From: Candidatus Hydrogenedentota bacterium
Lineage (GTDB): Bacteria; Hydrogenedentota; Hydrogenedentia; Hydrogenedentales; CAITNO01
Assembly (NCBI GenBank): GCA_903893795.1
Contig: CAITNO010000159.1
Span: forward strand, 1-56,375
Length of the DNA: 56,375 bases
Direction: 5' to 3'
The notes beneath the pieces were generated by a model that was not told the origin of the DNA, made no database searches, and saw nothing but the letters and a program-made list of their open reading frames with translations. Position numbers and translations under genes: made by a program. Shown here in pieces: positions 10,601-18,600 of this stretch; position 1 is the stretch's first letter; each line of letters starts with the position of its first letter.

Positions 10601-11090
10601 GCAGTGCGAAGGGAATCTTCCGGTCCGGAATCACATCGCCGTGCAGGTAGAAGCGCACCCCCAAATGCTCGGCAAAACGGTAGGCGGCATACAGCACGGC
10701 CGTGTCGCTGCCGCCCACGAGGAAGAGGCCACGCTCTGGGACGGTGCGCAGCAGGTAGTCCTGCGGACCCAGGGCGATGGCCGCGCTGCGAAGGCCCTCC
10801 TCGACGCGCAGCAGGGCGTCGTCCTTCACCGAAAGGATGATGGCCAGCCCCTTCCCCATCCCCTTCCCGTCTTCCCCGCGAAGGCGGGGACCGAGACTGA
10901 TGGGAAGCAGGGTGTCCGTTCGCAAATAGACATAGTGCCGCACTTCCCGTGCGGCAAACTGGGTCAGTGGCGTTGCCTCGGCCGGACAGACAATCACCGT
11001 GCCCGGGGCGGGTGGTGCCGCACTGGCAGGACGGCACATGGCAAGAAGCAGCAGCGCGGCGAGGGAGACCAGTAGTCGGGTTGGTGGCAT
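7662..11090 (-). CDS. Exported DUF4838 glycoside-hydrolase-like protein with two malectin domains
   Basis: A 1142-residue secreted protein. The frame stays open upstream to 11420, but that part reads through hairpin repeats. The ATG at 11090 has AAAGGA eight bases upstream and opens a good signal peptide (LLVSLAALLLLAMCRPASA). Residues about 126-155 (GGSDTAVLYAAYRFAEHLGV) match the N-terminal domain shared by GH67 alpha-glucuronidases and DUF4838 proteins. The central part resembles the DUF4838 TIM barrel. Two malectin-like carbohydrate-binding modules are visible at about 353-467 and 680-817, each ending near an NCGG motif; the first interrupts the barrel. Its role is probably binding and cutting an acidic or complex polysaccharide outside the cytoplasm, but no DUF4838 activity can be assigned from sequence. 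It is convergent with the Cys-rich gene. Confidence 0.8.
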   Translation of the reverse strand: MPPTRLLVSLAALLLLAMCRPASAAPPAPGTVIVCPAEATPLTQFAAREVRHYVYLRTDTLLPISLGPRLRGEDGKGMGKGLAIILSVKDDALLRVEEGLRSAAIALGPQDYLLRTVPERGLFLVGGSDTAVLYAAYRFAEHLGVRFYLHGDVIPDRKIPFALPTLDETRRPLFALRGIQPFHDFPEGPDWWNLENYQAVVGQLPKMGMNFLGLHTYPLSEPTVWVGEKGDVNNDGTVKRAYATQYFNTAQNSGWGYHATKTADFACGASQLFEGDTFGADFLKDFTPAPGTPDQCAEVFNRTGALFHDAFSLARSLGIKTCIGTETPLRIPPYILEKSVSPDASVQAVGGQNANYAGSPIDDTDDDPLYQSVRYNLDAYRFKVPNGSYKVTLKFAEVAYDNPGARVFDVSVQGNKVIEKLDLFAKVGKNKVYDVVLPDIVVTDGTLNIDFGKVVELPAIAAIAIEGGGATIKVNCGGDTYKDYLADLGIAPDPETIRAAYEGIFTRIQKTHPLDYYWFWTPEGWTWSGTNEGEVNRTINDVLAAHDALKNTGAPFQLATCGWVLGPQFDRALMDNKLPKDISMSCINRDLGFEPVDEGFKKVDGRGKWAIPWVEDDPAMSIPQFWARRMRRDAQTAYQYGCNGLMGIFWRTRVIAPTLASLAKAGWDQQWPETVPPAGSYRVRDIRAGFPITTLYVDGKIRGTDDAPVYQTCRIDARRYSIAVPEGEYKVTLCFCEPQHGQKGKRVFDVLLQGMTVLADFDISKEAGGACRVWDKSFEGITAKNGRIEIAFEKKEDWPCISAIKVEGPAASVKINCGGGAWGEYAADAQPVSENPSGADFYADWALHEFGPEIAAEAGEIFASLDSVTPRPATWTTGPGAFFPDPRPWELAKDDYAFVDRFADLGDRVKGAGERDRYQYWLNNLQYLRAAGRMDCAWAASDKALHEASKMKDESAKREAARAKALPARVELIKATTEVCRHLLATASSPGEFGNIANLEGHTFPKMLGKPGEELAPLLGEALPPEAQMPMNYAGPTRLFVPAAPGCRRPGDALTVCAVVLSEAETAQVTLHWRVMGKGAFGAVPMTHAGRGVWTATLPGEVLGREDIECYVQTGTGDAGGTVWPATAPNINHVVVWLDSKL

Positions 11091-11298
11091 GGCCCTATCC
11101 TTTGTTGAGTAAGCCCTCATCATAGCGCGAAGCCCGGTCCTTAGGAAACTGTCGTCGCGGCAGGGCATCCTCCAAAACCGAGCCCGCGCCACAGCGGAAT
11201 CCTGCACGGGACAAGAGCAGCGACACGGACGCAACGTTGGGAGGGCCGCTATTGCCCACACACGAAGGCGTTCAAGGTGCATGCCCATTGCAACCCAC

Positions 11299-11379
11299 GC
11301 GCCAAAGGCGCACAAGAAGACAGCCCGGGGCAATGCCCCGGGAAAAGGGAGTACAGCGAAAGAGAAGCGCTGAAAGCGC
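11299..11379. repeat. Three stacked hairpins, probable dispersed repeat element
   Basis: Three palindromes occur in 80 bp: GCGCC-AAA-GGCGC (11299-11311), CCCGGGGC-AAT-GCCCCGGG (11324-11342) and GCGCT-GAA-AGCGC (11367-11379). All have three-base loops. The arrangement resembles multi-hairpin intergenic repeats that are common in planctomycete-like genomes. This window contains only one copy. Confidence 0.6.
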
Positions 11380-11522
11380 GCAACAAAAGCGTTTTCGTTA
11401 GGCAATAGCCCTTCATACACGTCACCATTTCCCCCTGAATTCCGTTAGAGTGGAGCAGGGTCTTTCGTCGGCGGGGCATATGGACCGGACTGTACGGTTC
11501 CTATAAAAGCATTATTCTTACT

Positions 11523-11574
11523 TAATAGGGAAGCGTCCCCGGTTTCCCTAATAGGGAAGCGTCTCCGGTTTCCC
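11523..11574 (+). repeat. 26-bp tandem direct repeat (two units)
   Basis: The units at 11523-11548 and 11549-11574 abut exactly and differ at one base. Each begins TAATAGGGAAGCGTC and ends CGGTTTCCC. A degenerate inverted copy of the same unit lies at 11862-11886, so a segment of about 360 bp is bounded by inverted relatives. Confidence 0.75.
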
Positions 11575-11861
11575 ATGCCGTCGTTGTGGACCCGAAAGGC
11601 GCGACGATCGGACAGGAAGTGTACGATTCCCGGCTGAAAACACAATTCCCAGATACACATGGAGGCCGAAGACTCGACTTTCCGGTGATCTGGGAATCGG
11701 TAAACGGTCAAAGGGGCTCTTTGCAGACCCCAACGCCAGACCTGTCAGCTACAGACGGGGCAAAGCCCTCACAGCAGATCTACACGAAGGATAGCACGGG
11801 CGGGGCAGAAGGTCAATCCCCGCCAGATTAACAAGGGACAGTCAACTTTTAGTTACTGGGG

Positions 11862-11962
11862 GGGGGAACCGGGGGACGCTTCCCCCATTTTTCATTTCTC
11901 CCTCTTTTCTTTTCTCGGCCGCCCCGGCTTGCACGAACGGACGGGACGCTTCAGGAAGCGTC
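11862..11962. repeat. Inverted relative of the 26-bp repeat and a GACGCTTC palindrome
   Basis: Read on the minus strand, 11886 to 11862 gives GGGAAGCGTCCCCCGGTTCC, matching the core of the tandem unit at 11523. The palindrome GGGGGA-CGCT-TCCCCC (11871-11886) is followed by a T-rich run. A second palindrome, GACGCTTC-AG-GAAGCGTC, lies at 11945-11962. The 8-mer GAAGCGTC or its complement thus appears five times in 440 bp. Confidence 0.6.
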
Positions 11963-12042
11963 TTCATCATGGGAATAGTATAACCTGTTTACAGCATCCC
12001 CGCAATAGGGTCCGGGCAGGCGGAGGTCGGATGGGACAGCAG

Positions 12043-13152
12043 TTACTGGACGGATTTCTTTTCGAAAGGCGCCACGAGGGTGACCCGGCTGCCCTTGCCA
12101 GGCTGGGACTCTATGATCGTGTTTCCGCCGAGGGCTTTGAAGCGCTGCCGGATGCTGCTGAGGCCGTAGCCGCCGGCCGTGGAGGGCCGCAGGGTGGCCA
12201 CGGCGGCGTTGAAGCCCTGTCCATTGTCCTCCACCTCGACGCGGATTTCGTTGCCGACGCGGGCCGTGGAAAGCCTCACGTTTGTGGCATGGGCGTGCTT
12301 GACGACGTTTATGACCAGTTCACGGACGGACCTGTAGAGCATGATGAGCAGGTCGTTTTCGAGGGGTTTGTCGGAACCGTCATCGAAACACTGCACGGGA
12401 ATGCCATGGTCGAATTCGACCTTTTCGGCAAGATATTTGATGGCCGCCACCAGTCCGTCGTCAAAGAGCACGGGCGGGCTGAGGTCGAAGGTGAGAGAGC
12501 GCAGGTCCTTGATGGCGGAACCAATGACGTCACGAACGGTCTGGACCACTTCCCTGTCGGCGGTCTGCGGCAGGGACTGGATCAGGGAGTCGAGGGTGAA
12601 GGTGGCCACGGCGAGATTCTGGACGACGTGGTCGTGCAGGCCGTCGGCGATGCGGACGCGTTCGCGCTCCTCGGTGAGGGCGAGCTCAGACGCCATGGAC
12701 TGAAGCTGCGACTGATGGAGAAGCTTGGCCATGCGCTGGGACACGACCTCCTCCTGAAGGCGGTGGGCGAGCTGAAGCATTGTCGCATACAGGCGCTCGG
12801 GCTCGATGGGTTTGGTGACATATTTATCGACCCCGGCCTCTATGGACCGGGCGAGATAGTCGGTCTGCTCGAAGGCGGTGGTGACAATGATGGGCACGTC
12901 GCGGTCGAGTGTGCGGATTTCCTGGGCCATGGCGAGCCCGTCCATCTCGGACATCTGAATGTCGGTCACCACCATGTCGGAGCGGTGCGAGCGGAAGACG
13001 CCGACCCCGGCGAGCCCGTTTTCGGCCGTCATCAGCGTTCCCACGCGGCGGCTGAGATACTGCGCGAGCTGGTCGCGGGTATCGCGATCGTCCTCGACGT
13101 ACAGGACGGTAAGCGTTTTGAGAAAGTCCTCGTCAGGAATGAAATTGTTCAC
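12043..13152 (-). CDS. Receiver domain fused to a NarX/LiaS-type histidine kinase (REC-HisKA_3-HATPase)
   Basis: A 369-residue cytoplasmic protein. The start is GTG at 13152, with GGAGA seven bases upstream. The N-terminal receiver has acidic residues ED-D (20-22), phospho-acceptor Asp64 (VVTDIQM), Thr91/92 and Lys114 (YVTKPIEP). The kinase half is of the HisKA_3 class: ERVRIADGLHDH places the phospho-histidine at 173. The ATPase N-box is ELVINVVKHAHA (Asn282), with DNGQGF at 309-314. Proteins of this order take a phosphoryl signal on the receiver and pass it on, often to NarL-type regulators, but none is encoded nearby. Its receiver is clearly paralogous to those of the next two genes. It is the last gene of the sensor block, 81 bp after its neighbour. 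Confidence 0.9.
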   Translation of the reverse strand: MNNFIPDEDFLKTLTVLYVEDDRDTRDQLAQYLSRRVGTLMTAENGLAGVGVFRSHRSDMVVTDIQMSEMDGLAMAQEIRTLDRDVPIIVTTAFEQTDYLARSIEAGVDKYVTKPIEPERLYATMLQLAHRLQEEVVSQRMAKLLHQSQLQSMASELALTEERERVRIADGLHDHVVQNLAVATFTLDSLIQSLPQTADREVVQTVRDVIGSAIKDLRSLTFDLSPPVLFDDGLVAAIKYLAEKVEFDHGIPVQCFDDGSDKPLENDLLIMLYRSVRELVINVVKHAHATNVRLSTARVGNEIRVEVEDNGQGFNAAVATLRPSTAGGYGLSSIRQRFKALGGNTIIESQPGKGSRVTLVAPFEKKSVQ

Positions 13153-13233
13153 TGGATCATCTCCATCTAATGCCCTAATGACTTTTCCAATTATACACCC
13201 CTGCCCTTCGGGGGCAGCAATGCCGGGTGAAAT

Positions 13234-14397
13234 CTAATTAAGGGTGTCTCCGTGACGGGAGGCCACGGGCAGATACACATGAAACGATGCCCCGTGACCG
13301 GGTATCGACTCCGCCTCTATGAGGCCTCCATGCCCCCGGAGAAGGGAATAGCAGACGGTTAAGCCCAGTCCGAGACCTTTTTGACTGCCCATCGGCTGCG
13401 TTGACCAGTAGGGGTAGAAGACCTTGGGAAGGTGACTGGCCAAGATCCCGGACCCCGTGTCGCGCAGGGTGATGCGCACGTAGTTGCCGGGCGCAAGGGC
13501 CAGGGCGTTTCCCTCGAACACGGCGCATGGTTCTCCGGAAATATGCAGGGTGCCCCCCGCGGGCATTGCGGTGCGTGCATTCCTTGCAAGCTGGTTGAAC
13601 ACGATGCGCATCTGCTCCGAGTTGAAAGCCACGTCGGGGAGGGAGTCTGGCAGGTGTCTTTCGAGGATTACTTGAGAGTCAACCAGGGCATCCTGAACGC
13701 TTCGATAGACAAGCGAAGCGATAGATTTGCGGCTGTCATGATAAGCCTTAATGTTCGCCATGTGCAGCAGCACCTCTCCCAGTCCTTTCGCGCTTTCACA
13801 AGCCGCCAATGCGCGGTGGAGACTGCGGTAATTGTCGGTGTGGGGAAGTCCGTTCGCCACCACATTTTCCACATTCCCCAGGATTACCTGAAGGAGGTTG
13901 TTGAAATCGTGGGCTATGCCGGCGGCCATGCCGCCCAGGACCTGGAGCCTCTGGAACTCCTCAAGGTGGGCTGCGCGGCGGGCGGCCAGTTCGTCGGCCT
14001 GCAGGTGCCTGGACAATTGCTGCATTGCCGCATGCAAGCGTTCCGGCACTATCGGCTTCGTCACGTACTTGTCAACGCCGATATCAATGGAACGCAGCAG
14101 ATACTCTGTCATTTCAAACGCCGTTGTCACGATGATGGGCACGTCAGGGTCAAGTTTTCGTATTTCCTGCGCCATGGAGAGTCCATCCATCGCCGGCATT
14201 TGAATGTCCGTGATGACCATGCGGACCGAGCCCGACTGAAAGGCCTCCAATCCCGCTAGGCCGTTCTCCGCCGTCAGGAGCCTGCCCACACGGCGGTGCA
14301 GGATCTGGGTGAGTTGTTCGCGGGTCTCGTCATCGTCCTCAACATACAAGACCGTGAGTGTCCTCAGGAAATCTTCATCGGGTTGAAAATCGTTCAT
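13234..14397 (-). CDS. Receiver domain fused to a HisKA histidine kinase
   Basis: A 387-residue soluble protein. The receiver starts with the same DEDFLRTLTVLYVEDD head as its neighbours and has Asp64 (VITDIQMPAMDG) and Lys114. A short linker leads to the dimerization box GIAHDFNNLLQ, with His163 as the phospho-acceptor, of the NtrB-like class. The HATPase part shows NQLARNARTAMP, DTGSGI and KGLGLGL. There is no membrane helix, so it would take its input by receiver phosphorylation, probably from the large PAS kinase upstream or from its paralogs. It follows the third receiver-kinase gene by 56 bp in the same direction and is likely in one transcript with it. Confidence 0.9.
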   Translation of the reverse strand: MNDFQPDEDFLRTLTVLYVEDDDETREQLTQILHRRVGRLLTAENGLAGLEAFQSGSVRMVITDIQMPAMDGLSMAQEIRKLDPDVPIIVTTAFEMTEYLLRSIDIGVDKYVTKPIVPERLHAAMQQLSRHLQADELAARRAAHLEEFQRLQVLGGMAAGIAHDFNNLLQVILGNVENVVANGLPHTDNYRSLHRALAACESAKGLGEVLLHMANIKAYHDSRKSIASLVYRSVQDALVDSQVILERHLPDSLPDVAFNSEQMRIVFNQLARNARTAMPAGGTLHISGEPCAVFEGNALALAPGNYVRITLRDTGSGILASHLPKVFYPYWSTQPMGSQKGLGLGLTVCYSLLRGHGGLIEAESIPGHGASFHVYLPVASRHGDTLN

Positions 14398-14453
14398 AAT
14401 GTCCGCCTCTCGCGATTGTGTTGTGGGTGTGAAACCCTCATGGGCTCAACATG

Positions 14454-15635
14454 TTAGCGCCCCGCCATGACAGGCGCAGATTCAATTTCGGGGGCGGGGC
14501 ATGCCTGCGGTGCCGCAGGAAGGTAAAGGTGAAAGGATGCCCCGGCATCCGGTTTCGATTCGGCAACAATGAAGCCATTGTGCCGCTTGAGGATGGTGTA
14601 GCAGAGCGTTAAACCGAGCCCCATGCTTTTCCGGGTTCCCATGGGGTCCCGGGACCAGTAGGGATCAAATATGCGGGGAAGGTCCTGCGGTGCGATTCCC
14701 GTTCCTTTGTCGCTTACGCACACGTGGAGATAGCGTCCCTCGGGAAGGGGCAGGGCATCGGAAGGGGTGACGCGGCAGTCTCCGGCGGTGACGCACAGGG
14801 TTCCGCCCGAAGGCATCGCTTTGCGGGCGTTGGAGGCGAGTTCGGCGAAGACCATGCGCATCTGAGCGGTGTTGTAGACCACTGCAGGAAGGCCGGCCTC
14901 AAAATCGCAGCGAAGGGAAATGGCCGAACCCGAAAGCGCCGTCTCGACCGCCTTGCGGACGAGGGCGGACAAGGAACCTGCGCAGTCCATGGGCCGGGTG
15001 TCCCTGGCCACACCCTGGAGGGTTCTTCCCAGGCTGGCGGCCCTGTCGCAACTGTTCAGGGCAAGTTCAATATGCCTGCGAAGTTCAGAATCTTCACCGC
15101 AGCCCGCCAGCGCCTGGCCGAGGCTGATGGACATGATTTCAAAGTCATGGGCCATGCCGGCCGTCACGGTTTCGAGCGCCTCGAGGCGCAGGGACTGCTG
15201 GTCAAAGGCGGAGAGCTGCCTCATTATCCGTTCGGCCCGCAATTGCCTGGCCGACTGCAGCATGGCGGTCAGCAGCTTGTCCACATCGATGGGCTTGGCG
15301 ACGTATTTTTCTATACCGACCTCGATGGCCTGCTTGAGGTAGCCCGTTTCCTCAAAGGCGGTCGTAACGATAATCGGCACGCCGGGGTCGAGCAGGTGAA
15401 TCTCCTTTGCCATTGCGAGACCGTCCATCTCGGGCATCTGTATGTCCGTGACGACCATCTGCGGACGAATGCCTCTGAATTTCTCCAAGCCGGAGGCGCC
15501 GTCGTTTGCGGTGACCAGCGTGCCGACGCGGCGGGAGAGAAACATCCCCAACTGCTCGGCCGTATCCTCGTCGTCCTCCACATACAGGACAGTGAGCGTC
15601 TTGAGGAATGCCTCGTCCTGTCGGATATCCTTCAT
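14454..15635 (-). CDS. Receiver domain fused to a divergent HisKA histidine kinase
   Basis: A 393-residue soluble protein, third paralog of the block. The receiver is complete (EDD at 20-22, Asp64, Lys114). The phospho-histidine 163 is kept in GMAHDFEIMSI, but the usual NNLL after HDF is replaced by EIMS. The ATP-binding half is intact (ELASNARKAMP, DKGTGIAP, KSMGLGL). The altered box may weaken autophosphorylation or change the phosphotransfer partner (inference). Its ATG overlaps the stop of the large PAS kinase by four bases (ATGA), and AAAGGA lies nine bases upstream, so the two are translationally coupled. That makes it the best candidate for the kinase direct partner. Confidence 0.9.
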   Translation of the reverse strand: MKDIRQDEAFLKTLTVLYVEDDEDTAEQLGMFLSRRVGTLVTANDGASGLEKFRGIRPQMVVTDIQMPEMDGLAMAKEIHLLDPGVPIIVTTAFEETGYLKQAIEVGIEKYVAKPIDVDKLLTAMLQSARQLRAERIMRQLSAFDQQSLRLEALETVTAGMAHDFEIMSISLGQALAGCGEDSELRRHIELALNSCDRAASLGRTLQGVARDTRPMDCAGSLSALVRKAVETALSGSAISLRCDFEAGLPAVVYNTAQMRMVFAELASNARKAMPSGGTLCVTAGDCRVTPSDALPLPEGRYLHVCVSDKGTGIAPQDLPRIFDPYWSRDPMGTRKSMGLGLTLCYTILKRHNGFIVAESKPDAGASFHLYLPAAPQACPAPEIESAPVMAGR

Positions 15636-18600
15636 GGCTGTGTTTCCTTTGCATTTTTGTCGTCCCGGTTCTGAAGCGGGGTGACGATGGTGAACTCGGC
15701 GCCGCCGGGAACGTTGCGGACCTTGATGGCGCCGTTCATCCTTCTTCCAACAATCATTTCGGACATGTAGAGCCCGATTCCGCTTCCCTGCGGTTTGGTG
15801 GTGAAATAGGGTTCAAAGATTCGGTCGAGCACGTCCGGCGGAATCCCCCCGCCGTTGTCCCGCACACTTACGCAGGCGTCTGCGCCTGTGCCCAGAACCT
15901 CTATTTCAACCAGTCCCTGCGGCTGCGCATGGGCAACGATGGCTTCCCTGGCGTTAAGGAGAAGATTGAGCAGCACTTGGGAGTACTCGTTGGGTATGCC
16001 GAAGCAGATAAAGTCCTCATCGCCGATGTAATGGATGGCAATCTTATCGCTTTTGAAATTGGGTTCAACCAGTGCGACGGCCGCGTCAATCTGTTCCCGG
16101 AGGGAAAATGCGACCAGTTCCTTGTTGGGTTGAAAGAAGGTGCGGAAATCATTGATGGTCGTGGACATTTTTTGAATGAGGCGGTTGGCCGTTTCCACCG
16201 ACTGGGCCATAAGTTGGTCGTCAAGCTCATGGTGCCTGTGTGCATCGTGAAGGTTGGCAAGCCCGATGCCCAGTGCGTTGAGCGGTTGGCGCCACTGATG
16301 AGCGATATTGTTCAGCATTTCCCCCACGGCGGCCAAACGGGACTGGTGAATGAGGGCCCGCTCCAGCGCCATGTTGTCGGCCACCTGCTTCCTCACCTGA
16401 AGCGCGATGCTGTCGTTGAAGTTGCGAAGCGCGTCCTCTGCCTGTTTTCGCCGTGTAATGTCCCGGCTGACGCCCAGAACACCAACGAGGGAACCATCGG
16501 CGGCCAAGTATGGGGTCTTGAGCGTTTCAAAAAGGACGCCCGTGCCATCAACGCGGGGAAACCAATCTTCGTTGTGGATGGATCGGCGGGATTCAATGAC
16601 CTGGAGGTCCTGCTCGTGCAGGATATCAGCGACCTCGCCGCCGAACAGGTCATAGTCTGTCCTTCCGACGACATCATCCCTTGAAAGGCCCATGAATTCG
16701 GCACAGGGCGGGTTGCACCCCAGATAGACCCCGTTGAGGTCCTTGTAAAAGATGAGGTCGGGGATCGAATCAAGCAGGGACCGTATGAGGCTCGCCTGGC
16801 GGCGAATTTCCTCTTCGGCCTGCTTGCGGACGGTGATGTCCCGGCTGATGCCGAGCACCCCAATGAGGGTCCCATCGGCCGCCCAATAGGGGGTTTTAAG
16901 CGTGTCTATCTGCATGGTTCGACCATCAGGATAGGTGATGGACTCCTCGTTGTGGCTCGGTTTCAGGAGTTCCAGCATCTCCCTGTCTTTGACCCTGAAG
17001 AAATCAGCGATTTCTTTGTCGAAAAGGTCATAGTCAGTGTTGCCGATGATCTCATCCCGGGAGCGGCCAGAAAACTCGGAAAAGGGCGGGTTGCATCCCA
17101 GGTAGACGCCGTCCACATCCTTGAAGAAAATGATATCGGGGATGGAATCGAGCAGCGAGGTGATGAGACTGGCCTGACGCTGAATCTCCATCTCAGCGTG
17201 CTTTCGGTCGGTTATATCCCAGTTGGTGCCGATCAGACGGAGGGGCTTGCCGGAAGTGTCACGGTACACAAGGGCCAGGGCGCGGATGCTGTGAATGCTG
17301 CCGTCGGGCCAGATGACGCGGAATTCGGTGTCAAAGTCCTTTTCACCCCGGAGTGCGCTCTGAATCTCCTCATCGCCCCGTTCCCTGTCGTCCGGGTGGA
17401 GTCCTGCCTGCCACGCATCATAGGCCCCGCTGAACTGGTCTTCTGTAATTCCGTACAGGCGGTACATCTGGTCATCCCAGACGAGTTTGTTTTGAACGAC
17501 ATAGTAGTCCCAGATGCCGACGCCGCCCGCCTTTGCAGCCAAAGAAAGCCTAGCGCTCGTCTGCCGCAGGGCGTGTTCTGTCTGGATGCGCTGCGTCACG
17601 TCGTGAATGATGGAATGCAGGACTGTGCGCCCGGAAAAGGGAATGCTGCTTGAAGACACCTCCACATCACGAATGGAACCGTCGGCGAGCCGGTGCTGAA
17701 AGTTAAAGAGCGCACCCTTCTTGCTCGGCACGGTAGCCATCGCCTTGCGAAGATCCGCTTCAGGAAGGGTGTTTATATCGGAGATGTTCATCGCGCGCAG
17801 GCGCTCCTGCGAATAGCCGTAAAACTCCTGCGCGGCGGGATTGGCGTCAATGACCGTGCCGTCGGAGGGATCGACAAGGAGCATGACGGCCGTGTTTCGG
17901 GCAAACTGGTTGCGATAAATCTCCTCGCTTTCGCGCAGCCGCTCCTCGGTCCTCTTGCGCCGGGTGATGTCTATCATCACACTGAGTATGTGCCCCCGCC
18001 CCTGGCTGATAATCAGCTCGGCCGAGAAGAGCCCATGGAGGCGTTCCCCCCCCTTGCAGCGGACCTCCAATTCCACGTTGCTCATATGCCCCGTGGCGAA
18101 CAGTGTGCTCATGGCGTCAGCATGGCGCTCCGGGTTGATGAAAAAGCCAAGTTCGGCGGTGGTCTTTCCGATGACCTGCTCCCTGGTGTAACCTGTGGCG
18201 GCAAGGAAGGAGTCGTTGACATCAGTCAGCCGTCTGTCTTCGGTGGACGAGAGGGCCATCAGGGCAGGGTTGTTTCGGAAGAGGCGCTCAAAGCGCTGTT
18301 GGGCTTCCTGCTCCTTGGACAGGTCCTTGGACATGCCGAAAATGCACCCCCGGCCATTCCATTTGCCGACCCATACGCGGGTCTCAACAGGGACGTAGGA
18401 CCCGTCCTTTGCCGCCAGCGGGAGCGGGCAGCACTCCCTCTCGCCCCTGAGCATGGCGGCAAAGATGGCCTGGGCTTCAACTCTATGCTCATCGGGATGA
18501 AGGTCGAGCACTGTCAGGGCACTCAGTTCTTCAGAGCTGTAACCAAGCCTGGTTTGGACCGCGTCGTTGACAAACAGGAGCCCTCCCTCGGGGGAGCAGA

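Larger units (their letters stand above)
11091..12042. other. Gene-poor 950-bp stretch rich in hairpins and short repeats
   Basis: I see no convincing gene here. The open frames are short, lack ribosome sites or read through palindromes. The stretch holds three stacked hairpins at 11299-11379, a 26-bp tandem repeat at 11523-11574, an inverted relative of that repeat at 11862-11886, and a further palindrome at 11945-11962. It separates the DUF4838 gene from the 3-prime end of the sensor block. A T-rich run follows the palindrome at 11871-11886 on the plus strand. Confidence 0.6.

Noticed and set aside
9555..11075. Open frame of 506 codons on the plus strand, antisense to the DUF4838 gene
   Set aside because: Gly/Val/Asp-rich low-information translation typical of the complement of a GC-rich gene; no domain.
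7662..11420. Longer frame of the DUF4838 gene from an ATG at 11420
   Set aside because: The extra 110 codons read through stacked hairpins, while the ATG at 11090 has a good ribosome site and signal peptide.
11586..11831. 81-codon plus-strand frame in the repeat-rich gap
   Set aside because: No ribosome site, no domain, lies between inverted repeats; not supported as a gene.
11929..13170. Open frame of 413 codons on the plus strand, antisense to the first REC-kinase
   Set aside because: The opposite strand encodes a complete receiver and kinase; this frame has no recognisable motif.
13190..13220. Perfect TATAAT on the minus strand before the first REC-kinase
   Set aside because: The best -35 (TTGCTG) is poor and spaced 19 bp, with a hairpin in between; not enough to call a promoter.
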